DNA from: Adenophora triphylla var. japonica
Lineage: Eukaryota; Streptophyta; Magnoliopsida; Asterales; Campanulaceae
Length of the DNA: 64,000 nt
Assembly: GCA_022495995.1 (NCBI GenBank)
Contig: JAFEMH010000075.1
Span: 310,001-374,000, forward strand
Direction of reading: 5' to 3'
Positions 21,043 through 31,376 of this stretch are shown here, one piece after another (within the stretch, counting starts at the first letter, position 1; the number at the start of each line of letters is the position of its first letter). The position numbers were made by a program, and so were the translations under genes. The notes below the pieces were generated by a model, which searched no databases, was not told the origin of the DNA, and saw only the letters and a program-made list of their open reading frames with translations.

Positions 21043-22592
21043 CTCGTTCGCTAACCGATTCCACCGTTGCTCGTCTCGAGGGGTCCCGGAGGCGGAGTGA
21101 CGTTATCCCCATCATTACCGGCCGATGCGTACATTCTCAAACCCTGAGTCTAACAAACGGCGAAGCCGACGACGCGCTCGACTCTTCCCAACCGATCAAA
21201 CGGTGACCCGCCCGAAACCAAGCTTTGTGCGGAGTCGCGGGGAAAGGACATGAAGGTTCGATGTCTGGGAATGGAAGGAGGGTAGGTGTTTGGGCTTTAG
21301 GCTCATGCAACATGCGCTTATTTGTTCACGTTTACTTAAAACATGTTTTATTAACCTAATCGGTTGGAAAAGATTGCTCTTCTTTTTCGCAAACTACTCG
21401 ATTCCCGGATCGGTGGGCCCCGTCACTACGTCTATAAGCCCTCGTATTCCACCCGTATTTCGACCTCCCAGGTGGAAAGCCCCGGCGAGGGTCCTATAGG
21501 GCAAGCGGGTCCCACCGACCGAAAGAAAACGATCCTAAAAGTCTCAAGGGTAATCGAGTCTTAACGAGCATTCGATGTAAATTACGGACAAAGCCGACGT
21601 CAAAAGTCAAGATCATGTCCGAGGGCTCGACGAAAAGTCGCATGATTTGGACCGATAAGCGTCCACAATTGATCTTGACTTGTCGTCGCTAAGCCGTAAT
21701 TAGGCATGGAATATTCATTAATCCTTGATGACTCGGTGTCAATGCCGGGAGTCGGTGTATAATTTGTGCCGCCGAGCCGAAGTCAAGGCGCCGGTCAATA
21801 TCTTGGTCAAAGTCCGCGGCGGAAAACCGGCGTAACTTCGACCGATAAGGGTCCCCGAAAGATATTGAGTCGGTATGCCGACAAAGGCTTGAAAGGAAAG
21901 GTCTATACACTGACAGGCATGACACGTACCACTAAAAACCAACCGGGTCTCGGACAAAGTGTGTCACGGACAAGTGCATGGTCGACACGAGGCTCCATGG
22001 GATGTTTGGGTAGTCCTGTGCTCATCCGAGAGGCGTAATAAGACCAAACGGACCGCGACAAGGATTTCCCCGGGTTAAGGACGTAGTGTGCAGTGTACGA
22101 TCACGTGCGCGTAGTGTGCAAGCAGTCTATATTCTTTTTCTGAGTAAAATAGAGATTTTTTTATGTGTCTTAAAAATATGATGCATGATTTTTTTTTGAA
22201 AATTTTCTTTTTTTTTTTGAAAATCCTTTTTTTTTTTTTGAAAATCCTTTTTTTTTTTTTTTGAAATTTAATGAACACATAAGCACGTAAGCACGAAAAT
22301 TCCGACAGTTAGGGACATTATTCCGACAGTCAAAATTTTGACTTTCTCCGAGGCGGCCAAAGCAACACGAAAACTGTGCAAAAATCAACACACACACAAA
22401 AATGATTTTCGAAGCCGGGACGGAAGTTTGACCCTCAAAAGCTTTTTTTTTTTTTTGGAAAACGGTGATACCGGTACGTGGGATTGTTAGACCACAATTT
22501 ATCCCCGACTCGTGTTAGGAGGCGATAACGGGAAGTTTAATGGTTTCCACCAATATACCAAATACCATTTTTTTTTTTAAAAAAAGCTTAGT
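21043..22592 (-). other. Untranslated leader of element B
   Basis: This lies between gag and the primer-binding site and matches 3935-5457. It is 97-99% alike by eye near 21930-22150 and less alike toward gag. It contains the T-run/GAAAAT array at 22190-22265, two or three imperfect copies expanded relative to fragment A. No conserved protein. Confidence 0.7.
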
Positions 22593-22610
22593 CCCCAGCG
22601 GAGTCGCCAC
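22593..22610 (-). other. Primer-binding site of element B
   Basis: Minus strand TGGCGACTCCGCTGGGGA, one base past the LTR end; identical to the sites of fragment A and element D. Confidence 0.85.
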
Positions 22611-22611
22611 T

Positions 22612-22818
22612 GTGATGATGTGTATCCGAAAATTTTCCCATTTTTGTTTGAAAAAATCAACGAAACGGAGTCGCCACGCCATTTTAATTTTGAGGGCCAA
22701 AACTTTGAAAAAATCCCGAGATCAGAGATTTAGGTTCGGAGGTCATGTTACACGCCGGGAAGGACGTTAGTGTGCACCCGGAATGCCTCGTAAAACGAGT
22801 CTTCCAAGCTGAAAATCA

Positions 22819-22854
<36 letters not shown>

Positions 22855-24349
22855 GGCCAAAATAAGTTGAAACTCAGAAAAGTAAAAATTGGGATATCTT
22901 TTTAAGACTTTAAACTGATCCCATGATTTTTTGGAAGATTTTTGGATTGAGATTTGGTACTCAAAAGACCTTTTGAAGTTGAGAGCCATTTCTGCCAGAA
23001 TGAAAAAGGCAGTGGACCTTTGATTTTGAAATGGATTCAAGGGTCTTAAAACTTCATAATCTGGATAAACTCAGAGAATGAAAGTTGTTCTAGACACCTT
23101 AAATAAGATTTGTGCGAAGTAATTTTCCATTTTGGAGAAGATTTGAGGGGTCAAAACCTTCTGGAAACCTCAGATATGAGATCTGGATTCCCAGAAGCTG
23201 ATGAACTAGCCTCTGAAAGAAAATTTGAAAAGAGGAGTTTTACTCACCCAAAAAATAAAGTAAAAATATGTATGGAAAGATATAGATGTTGGCTACAAAA
23301 AGTGTTTTGTAGTCAACACCAAATTCCATTTATCTGTGTCCAAAATTTAAGACAATGGACTGAGGTCTGGGAAAATTGCTACTGGACAGCAACTTCCCAA
23401 GAGAGAAAATATGATTTTAAGGGGGGTTTTGCATCCATGCTTGTCCCCATTTCCCTAGGTTTTGGTTAGTGATCACTTGAAATTTTAGTGGTGAATCAAC
23501 TATACCAAACCATCCTTGGGGTACATTAGGACTAAGCATTTCATTTGCTTGGGAAGGGGATTTTTATCCTTTGAAAATGAGATTTTATGCTTGAAAATGG
23601 TTTTTAGGGTTTTGAAAATAAGTTTTCTTTGCTAGAAAGTAAGAGATCTTGAAAATAATTTTGATCTTTGTAGAAGATCATCCATGGAGATGGTCTTCCA
23701 TGGTGATCTTCTTAGATCTAAAGCAAGAAGATGAAAGAACTACATTTTGTAGTTTGCAAATGCATGCATGGTTGGAGTTTAGGGTAAGGAGAAGGAGGGT
23801 TTACCAATCTTCCTTGTGTTCTTGAGTTTTTGGCTTGAGTGTATGAGTGTTTAAGGCTTAAGTATGAGAGTGAGTGGATGAGTGTGAGTTGGGAAAGATT
23901 GGAGAGAAAATGGTGACAATTCTTGAAGAATTCTCACTGTTTTCTCTCTATATTTCGCCAGAGGTTCGGTGCAATTGGTGTTTTTCTCTCTTATTTTTGT
24001 GACTGGAGGGCTCAATTTATAGCCCTCCTGAAATGACAAACTCATCCGCACGGACAAGACCCTTCAGCGTGCACTGTTCATTAAATGCAGCTCCAGCTTT
24101 GGACACAAGGAATAAAATTCTTTTCAAAATCTCAAATTAGAAAAATGTTGTTTCAACTTGTCTATTTGTGGTTTTATTCCTTTTGTTTTACTTTTTGAGA
24201 TTCTTTTTGAGGTTTAACCTTAAATAACAATGCCCATTTTACCCTCACTTTGTTAGAAATGTTAGGATTGTTAGGAATTGTTAGAAATGTTATAACTTTC
24301 GTTAATTTTCTAACGAAAATTCTAACAAGCTCAAATTGGAGTACTTACA
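22612..24349 (-). repeat. 5' LTR of element B
   Basis: The minus strand starts TGTAAGTACTCC at 24349 and ends CATCACA at 22612, giving TG...CA ends. A minus TATA (CTATAAATTG) lies at about 24013-24022. The degraded palindrome TCCGCACGGA (24045-24054) lies upstream, one base different from TCCGCGCGGA in the other LTR. A (GT)n run lies at 22821-22851. Confidence 0.85.
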
Positions 24350-24510
24350 CAAATAAAAAGAATGAAACGAGGAAACCTACCTCACTAAGCAACATGCCTT
24401 TCCTATTGACCAGATTTTCTATGGACGGCTTGGACTCAATAAGTTGGTCCAAGTATTCCTCATCAACAGACCGATGAAGAACATCTCGGCCTGCTGTTGA
24501 GTTTCAAACC
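24350..24510 (-). other. Gap between B and the next LTR; possible orphan exon
   Basis: The minus strand can encode DEEYLDQLIESKPSIENLVN followed by RKGMLLSE and a GTAGGT donor. The composition and open frame look exon-like, but I cannot name the protein. It may be host DNA or part of element F. It is too short to decide. Confidence 0.3.
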
Positions 24511-26382
24511 TGACGGTTCTTTTTATACCGCAAGTGCACGGGCTATAATAGTATAGCTAATGCAAGCACGGTCGATCCCACAGAGATATGGTTTACTTTT
24601 GTATGATACTCGTCTTTATAGAAGTATATAGATAAAATAATTGAGGGAGATATGAATTGGTGTGAGAAAATACTAGAAGCATACAAAAACTACTCTAACT
24701 TAAAATAAAAGTGTTCTCGGGATTGGAAATTCGAACAACATATATTCATCAAGTAATCATGCTTTAAATAAAGGTTTTCATCAAAATAACAAGGATGGTA
24801 CATTAGGCCTATGCTACTTCTCACGATCAAGCAAGTAGCATTTGTATTCTTCACTAACTATGCTCTATCTCTCGATGGCCCATAATTAGTAAGAATCCAT
24901 TAATGCTTGTAAAATCCACGTACTTTCCATTCAAAGAACACCCCTAGGCCATTGAACTACTCTCAGGATCAATGAAACCCAGTTTACTTCATATGGTTCG
25001 TCTAACTGAGATTCACAACAACGTCCTTCTCTCAATTAACTAGGGTTCATACAAATACGAACGTCTCTATATTTGTAGGCATTTAAGAATAATATGAAGA
25101 AATTGCTTTAAGATGAAAAAGTAGAAATCAAGGATGATACGCTAAGTTGTGCTAACCACTCATGGATGAAGGCCTAGCACATGTATTTGAAAACCAACAC
25201 GGCCTATCTCTTGAGGGTCCGTTTATAGGTATTCTCGTTCGTCACACAAGTAACCCGGTTCACCTCTCGATGGTTTCGTATTAACCAAAATCCGTTAAGT
25301 CCAGGTTATACTCACGTATTCTCCACTAAAGGATCATCCCTAGGTCTTTAAACTATGCTTGTGATTAATGACCTAGTTCAATTCTTAGGATTCCGCTAAT
25401 CAAGATTTTTCAATTGATCAACTAAGGTTATACAATTAAGGACGTCTCCCTATTTGTAAGTATTAAGATTAATAAGAAGATAATTGAATTGACATGAAGA
25501 GGAAGCATGAATTATAAATTATTGAGTTTCCAACTCCAAGAAACGGAGGATTACTCGCAAGCCTTTGAACATTATAAAAGAACAAGAAGTAAACATAAAA
25601 GATGAATAACGAAAGAAATACTTATTCTCATAATTGTAGAAGAAATAAAGGATGGACGAAATCTTGTATTGCATTCACAATCTTCAAAGATGTACAAGAA
25701 CTTGTTACTAATAATTGATAAACTTTGAATATTATCTAAGTATTATTTGATCCATATATGGATGTGTTTCTGATCATTTTTGCATGCTTAGACTAATTAC
25801 AAAGGGTCATTAAATAGGCAATCTAAGCTAGGGTTGCAATTCTTCAAAAAGATGTCTTCAAGAGGTGCCTTTTGGAATCTGGAACAGTAAGTGCACGGTC
25901 GTGCGTTATAACTTGCACGGCCGTGCACGCCTTGGCGCCAACTTCCAATTTGAACTGGACATTCTGCACGGCCGCTCCAAAGTATGCTGCACGGCCGCTC
26001 TGGCCTGAATTGCTCGGCCACTCCAGATTTGAAGGCTCGACCACGCGCTCCATTGATTTGGGGCCATTTTGCCCTGGCTGAAGGCTTTTGCACGGCCGCT
26101 CCTTTCTATAGAGCACGACCGCTCTGGCTTAGTTTTGGTCTTGATGACCATTTTGAAGCTGTCCTTCCTTGCCTTTGGTCCCTTAGTTTTCCCAAGCCTC
26201 ATTTGTTCAAGAATTGACTTAAAACCTGTAAAAAAAATGCTAGAAATATACCAACAAGTGTAAAATCGAAGATATGAAACAAAGGAAGCTAATTTACATT
26301 GATTTAAGATTAAACGGTAATAAAAACTAAGTAAATGATAAAGAAATAATGATATAAATGACTATAAAATAGTCACTTATCA
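24511..26382 (-). repeat. LTR of element F (gypsy-like, possibly Athila-type)
   Basis: The minus strand starts TGATAAGTGACT at 26382, directly after the polypurine tract GTGTGGGGGAGTT, and ends near 24511 (GGTATAAAAAGAACCGTCA). This makes it the 3' LTR of a minus-strand element. A degenerate internal duplication relates about 24820-25110 to 25220-25500 (shared TCTCGATGG, ACGTCTC, TATTTGTA). GCACGGCCGTGC-type palindromes lie at 25893-26127, upstream of a minus TATA-like CTATTTAATG (about 25808-25818). Lineage is uncertain. Confidence 0.65.
25893..26127. promoter_or_regulatory. GCACGGCCGTGC palindrome array in F LTR
   Basis: Perfect copy GCACGGCCGTGC at 25915-25926 and near-perfect GCACGGTCGTGC at 25893-25904. 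At least five half-conserved copies (GCACGGCCGCTC type) lie at 25966, 25989, 26011, 26093 and 26112. All lie upstream of the likely U3 TATA on the minus strand. Confidence 0.6.
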
Positions 26383-27269
26383 AACTCCCCCACACTGAAT
26401 CCTTTCTTGTCCTCAAGCAAGATTAAGATAAAAAGATGGAGAGGGAGAAGAAATGCAAAATAATAAAAACATAAAGTGGATCCCTTAGAAAATAAATAAA
26501 TGTTACAAGCCTTTATTGCCAAGAAGATTTTCTTTACCTACCTATTCATACTTGTTATAACTTTAGAGATTATTTAGAAAGAGGTTTAGGAAGATATTTA
26601 AGAGAGTAAAATCAAGACAATAAATCATTATAGCGTAAATAGAATTTGACTAAGCAAAGAATAATGTAGAGTAGGATGAATCTTTGGATCAAAAGCTTGG
26701 TATAAAGAAATTTTTCACTCTTTAGAGTGTTTTGTGAGAAAGGTTGCTTGAAATGTACAATTCAAGAAGAATGATCATTTATTCACAATCTAGAAGTATT
26801 CATGGGAATCTAGATGCACTTTGAATCACAAGGATGGAAATGGAGGATGATAGTGGAAAATTTATCAAGGCTTAACAATTTATCTTAGTTATATGTGTTA
26901 AAGTTTGCAAAAGACTTAAGTGATTTTGAACCTTTCAAGTAGGATACATTGTGGCCGCGAACCCTATGTTCCTAATACTTAGTTCAAAAACACACTTATA
27001 AACTATATCCAATTGGCAAGAGTGCATCGTCGCTGCGAACGTCGTGCCCCGAGTTACTTAGAAAACAATAGCTTGTGCTTTTTGCCCTTTTTCAAAAATT
27101 AGTGACAATGTCACTTTTGAGCACTAAGATTAAATTTTGTTGCCTTGATTTATTAGTGGAAATGGAAAGATGGATTTTTGTGAAGGGTTGTGATTCAAAA
27201 GATGCAAAACAATATGTATTTCTAAGGATGGAATAAAAATCAAAAATTTTAAAGTGTACATTTGAAGAA
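26383..27269 (-). mobile_element. Element F internal region, left part
   Basis: Begins with the polypurine tract (AACTCCCCCACAC on the plus strand, 26383-26395). No protein is recognised. The remainder is A/T-rich non-coding DNA interrupted at 27270 by element D. It continues at 37833. Confidence 0.6.
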
Positions 27270-27274
27270 ATAAC

Positions 27275-28369
27275 TGTTAGTACCCGGTCCGAAAAAAGGT
27301 ATTCTAAATACTTGGGCCCGGTTTAATATAAAAAACCCTAAAAGAATTTCACCCTTCGTCCATACCTCCGCCGTCATTGCATGCGTGGAAAGTACGCCAG
27401 ATCAAAGTGCCGATCGGCCCTTTATTCGATGTATGGCCGATCGACCCTTTTGTTTGGTGCCGATCGAACCTTCAATCATTGTGCCGATCGTCCCTTTATT
27501 TTGTGCCGATCGACCCTTATATTTAGGGTCGATCGACCCTTCAGCTGGCCCAGCCCAAGTACCGAAACACTATAAATAGGGGTGACCGGTTCCCCAATTT
27601 CAACACACAATTCATTCGGGAGAAGCGAGATTACACTTGCTTTACCCGTATTTCTTCCCACATTCTTCGAATCGCCCTAGATTCGATCCCAAAGTCTTGC
27701 TACAATTGGTAAGGCTCTTTTTAATATTTTTGTTCTCTATTATTATTATTGTTATGTTAGAATAAATTTACTTGCATGCTTAATATGTTTTAATTATTCC
27801 TTTATGCTAGATTTAGGACTATTTTAATATATTTAAATATGTATAGCCGAGGATGATCTAAGGTTTCGCCCAAGAAAACCCAATGGATCTAGGAACTATT
27901 TCTTTCCTTCCACCTTAGTTATAATTATCCCATGATCAACAATCCCCCAAGGATGAACGTTGATTAGTGCACCTTCCGAGGGCCTAACTCAAAGGTTCTA
28001 GGGTGTGATCATCAATTAATTCTTTCTCTCCCATCCTCCTTATGCATGATCCCGTTTCTTCTATTTATTCCTGTAAACACCGCACACAACCAACACCCCA
28101 CATGCTAGAAAGACCGATTCGTCGGGCAATAGGAGTGATAGCGTTTCTTCTTCTGTTGTAACTTGACCCCCGAACCCAATTAACTGTTTAGCCTTTTTTC
28201 AAAGCTTTGGGCTATATCAAAGTGGCGTGGCGACTCTCAAAATTAAACTAATATTTTAATATGATTTAAAGCGAGTGTCACTAAATGAATATCCCATTTC
28301 GATCCGACATTATATGATTAACTATTTTAAACCTCCGAATGCGCGTTGCATCGGGACGGGGTATTCACA
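27275..28369 (+). repeat. 5' LTR of element D
   Basis: Starts TGTTAGTACCC, ends GGTATTCACA. Six CGATCG-centred palindromes lie at 27409-27539 and a TATA box (TATAAATAGG) at 27571-27580. A hairpin with arms AAGCGAG/CTTGCTT and loop ATTACA lies at 27623-27642, within the expected first bases of the transcript. Confidence 0.93.
27409..27539 (+). promoter_or_regulatory. Six-copy CGATCG palindrome array upstream of the D TATA box
   Basis: GCCGATCGGCCC at 27409, GCCGATCGACCC at 27436, GCCGATCGAACC at 27459, GCCGATCGTCCC at 27483, GCCGATCGACCC at 27505 and GTCGATCGACCC at 27528. Spacing is 22-27 bases. The array ends 31 bases before TATAAATAGG (27571-27580). Regulatory role is inferred from location and repetition. 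Confidence 0.65.
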
Positions 28370-28370
28370 G

Positions 28371-28388
28371 TGGCGACTCCGCTGGGGA
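28371..28388 (+). other. Primer-binding site of element D
   Basis: TGGCGACTCCGCTGGGGA, one base after the LTR. Identical to the B and A sites. The equivalent site in C differs by two transitions. Confidence 0.88.
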
Positions 28389-29095
28389 CTGTTTTGAAAA
28401 CTTTTTCAAACTTAGTGGGTCAGACTTTCGTTTTCTTGTATGGTGTTGTATTTTACTTTCTTTTTCTTTTCCTTCTATTCTTAACTGTTGCATTGCATGC
28501 ATGCATCTCCTAAAAAAAATCTTTCTCTTAAAAAAGAATTAGACTTCTTTACCTCACACTACCACTGTCCGTGTCACACTGCACAGCTACCCCTTAACCC
28601 ATCGGAAAAGCCAAAGTGCGGGAAGTGTGGTGATCATGTCGCCTCCCTTCCGAGTCTCACTTGGCCATCCACTCATCAGTGCGCTTCGGCTGCACGGTGG
28701 GAGCCTGAAATCTAACCCTTGTGTCACCCACTTTGCTAGGAATACACTCCATGTGACCGGTTGGTTTGGCTAGCTTTTTTATATAGACAATTAATAAGGT
28801 CTTTATGTTAAGTCACTACGAATCAATGATAAGTCAAGATCTATAGAGAGAAAAGAGCACTAAAAAATTTGATTTCCTTTTAAAGGACGTGCCATGTAAG
28901 GTCGAGCGCTTGTTAAAAGATCTTGTCTTATCATGGGTCTGTAGTACTTCCCATAAATATCTCTTAAATGTCTATATGAGACGGTTAGTCGTTAGGATCC
29001 ACCACTTTAGGACCTTTAGTTAGTTGCGAAAAAGGGGTATCCCTTCCAACCAAGAGTAGGTTCTATAAAAAATAGAGGGCTTTTTTGTAAATAAA
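28389..29095 (+). other. Leader of element D
   Basis: Colinear in reverse complement with the C leader (57240-57972). Shared phrases include GCACTGATGAGTGGATGGCC and the GGGGTATCCCTTCCAACC region. No conserved protein. It confirms that C and D belong to one family. Confidence 0.75.
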
Positions 29096-29750
29096 ATGCT
29101 TAACTATCCCTCATTTCTAGGACCTTCCGAGGTCCACTCCTCATTTTTAGGACCTTCCAAGGTCCACTCCTCATTTCTAGGACCCTTCAAGGTCCACTCC
29201 TCATTTCTAGGACCCTCCAAGGTCCACTCCTCATTTCTAGGACCCTTCAAGGTCCACTCTTCATTTCTAGGACCCTTCAAGGTCCACTCCTCATTTCTAG
29301 GACCCTCCGAGGTCCACTCCTCATTTCTAGGACCCTTCAAGGTCCACTCCTCATTTCTAGGACCCTCCAAGGTCCACTCCTCATTTCTAGGACCCTCCAA
29401 GGTCCACTCCTCATTTCTAGGACCCTTCAAGGTCCACTCCTCATTTCTAGGACCCTTCAAGGTCCACTCCTCATTTCTAGGACCCTCCGAGGTCCACTCC
29501 TCATTTCTAGGACCCTTCAAGGTCCACTCCTCATTTCTAGGACCCTTCAAGGTCCACCCCTCATTCCTAGGACCCTCCGAGGTCCACTCCTCATTTCTAG
29601 GACCCTCCGAGGTCCACTCCTCATTTCTAGGATCCTCCGAGGTCCACCCCTTATTCCTAGGACCCTCCGAGGTCCACTCTCCACTCTTCATTTCTAGGAC
29701 CCTCCGAGGTCCACTCTTCATCTCTTGGACCCTTCAAGGTCCACACTCTC
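29096..29750 (+). repeat. 30 bp tandem repeat with GGACC/GGTCC hairpins
   Basis: About 21 units of TCATTTCTAGGACC, a six-base variable centre, then GGTCCACTCC. The six-base centre alternates among CTTCAA, CTCCAA, CTCCGA and related forms while the GGACC/GGTCC arms stay fixed. Because 30 is a multiple of three, long open frames appear on both strands (29096-29917 plus, 29104-29721 minus); these are repeat artefacts. Confidence 0.9.
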
Positions 29751-30330
29751 TACTACGGACCGTCCTAGGTCCAGTTTCTCTATCTTGGACCGTTCAAGGT
29801 TCACTCTTTGACCCTTCGTGGTTCTCTTCCTATACTAAGTCCACTCTCCCAATCTTGGACCATTCAAGGTCCGCTTCTCATCTTTTGGACCCTTCTAGGT
29901 CCACTCTCTCTATCTAGGACCACTAAAGGTCCACCCTTCCACCCGGGACCCTCCGTGGTCCACCTCTCATCTCTCGGACCATCCATGGTCCACTCCTCTA
30001 CCTTAGACCATCCATGGTCTATATCCTTCTACTTGGGACCCTCCGTGGTCCACCTCTCATCTCTCGGACCATCCATGGTCCACTCCTCTACCTTAGACCA
30101 TCCATGGTCTATATCCTTCTACTTGGGACCCTTCATGGTCCACCTCTCATCTCTCGGACCATCCATGGTCCACTCCTCTACCTTAGACCATCCATGGTCT
30201 ATATCCTTCTACTTGGGACCCTCCGTGGTCCACCTCTCATCTCTCGGACCATCCATGGTCCACTCCTCTACCTTAGACCCCATGGTCTACATCCTTCAAG
30301 TTAGGACCCTTTAAAGTTCTACCTCTTATC
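29751..30330 (+). repeat. 90 bp higher-order repeat with covarying hairpins
   Basis: Three and a half 90 bp units (about 29941-30290). Each contains GGACCATCCATGGTCC and AGACCATCCATGGTCT, both complete palindromic hairpins with 7 bp arms, plus a GGACC-CTCCGT-GGTCC hairpin. The outer G-C pair of one hairpin is replaced by an A-T pair in its neighbour, a compensatory change. Confidence 0.88.
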
Positions 30331-30725
30331 TCTTGAACCATCCACAGTCTGCTCCCTTAGTCTTAAAACCATCCATAGTTTAGATCCTTTATCTCTAGCA
30401 CCCTTCAGCCAAAGACCCACCTAGATCAAACCTCTCTCGACCCATCTAGATTAAACCACCATCTAGGGCCTACCTAAGCCAACTTACCAATCAAGACCAA
30501 TTCTCATCCAAGTCCGATCAGCTCGTCTAGATCACCCTCACTTATATTTGACCAAGGATCGAGTCATCTTCCTCTTCCTCTTTTACATTCATCCTCTCTC
30601 TTTCTCTAAACTTAACCCTGGTTGTATCATCAATCAGGGCCCCCTCGAACTATGGTGACCTGAGACTCATACCTTAAATGGTAAGGGTTACGTAGGCAAC
30701 TTCAGCCCGGTCAAACTCTCAAATT
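30331..30725 (+). other. Degenerate repeat tail and a CTACG/CGTAG motif copy
   Basis: The 30 bp repeat fades out. At 30647-30700 is a worn copy of the conserved hairpin motif (GAACTATGGTGACCTGAG, then GGTTACGTAGGCAAC, with inner CCTT/AAGG arms). It lies just upstream of the gag remnant. Confidence 0.6.
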
Positions 30726-31376
30726 GTGGAGATCAACTATTTTCTCAGAGGTGCCTTAAGATTAATTATGAATCTAATTCAACTCATTGGTTTGACTCTG
30801 CCGTATGTTCTTACAGAATTCTACATCATGTCTATGGAGAAAAGCATTGAAGCCCTTAAAGAAGTCTCAGACATGAGGTTGGGAGTGATCAACCTCCTCA
30901 AAGACATGCATGAAATTGAGCAGCACCATTTGTCTTACATTCAGGAATACTTGAGAAGAGTTTCTCCTCCTATTCAATTCCGGGGTCCCTATCATCCACA
31001 TGCTCATGGTTCCCCTTATGGTCCTACACATCAGAATTTCTCATTCAGGATGCCTGCTGTGGCCACCAACCAACTAAAGGCATCAATACCCGAGAAGAAG
31101 ATCAACAAGGAACATTTTGATGACTTAGGAATGCCTGTGGGTGAGTTCTTCGACATTTTGGTGGGAAAGAATTTGATCTAGCCGCTCGAGAACTACAAGC
31201 CTATTAACCCAAGGGAAGACTTAGATACATCCAAGTTTTGCAGATACCACAAGTACGTTGGGCATACCACTGACAGATGTGTGCAGCTGAAGCGCTCAAT
31301 TCAAAGGTTGATCAACCAAGGAAAAATCCAAGGCCTCATTGATGAAGGAACCCTCGCCCTTCGAGGGAAGATTTAG
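30726..31376 (+). pseudogene. Reduced gag of element D with an internal TAG
   Basis: The frame from 30726 (more likely start MSMEKSIEALKEV at 30828) reads to a TAG at 31179-31181, then continues in the same frame to a stop at 31374-31376. The region keeps HFDDLGMPVGEFFDILV and PLENYKPINPRED, then the zinc-knuckle-like CRYHKYVGHTTDRC, all matching the C-terminal part of the C gag (55700-55800). The Retrotrans_gag capsid domain is missing. The N-terminal segment has a predicted helical, heptad-like stretch. Whether the TAG is read through is unknown; the preserved frame beyond it is the notable point. Confidence 0.75.

Larger units (their letters stand above)
5477..24349 (-). mobile_element. 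Element B: degraded Tat-lineage Ty3/gypsy retrotransposon
   Basis: B runs from its 5' LTR (22612-24349) down to its 3' LTR (5477-7180) on the minus strand, 18.9 kb. Sense order is LTR, primer-binding site, leader, decayed gag, protease/G-patch region, integrase, hairpin spacer, two antisense PMD pseudogenes, hairpin array, polypurine tract, LTR. The reverse transcriptase and RNase H block is missing. LTRs differ in length (1738 and 1704 bp) and visibly in U3, so the copy is old or recombinant. The base after the 5' LTR begins CAAAT; no matching duplication can be placed because the left LTR continues directly into fragment A. Confidence 0.85.

Noticed and set aside
25797..26202. Overlapping frames on both strands in the F LTR
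   Set aside because: They come from the GC-rich palindrome cluster in an otherwise AT-rich LTR; no domain.
29096..29917. 273-codon open frame on the plus strand and 205-codon frame on the minus strand
   Set aside because: Both arise from a 30 bp tandem repeat whose period is a multiple of three, so any stop-free frame stays open. The peptides are simple decapeptide repeats with no domain.
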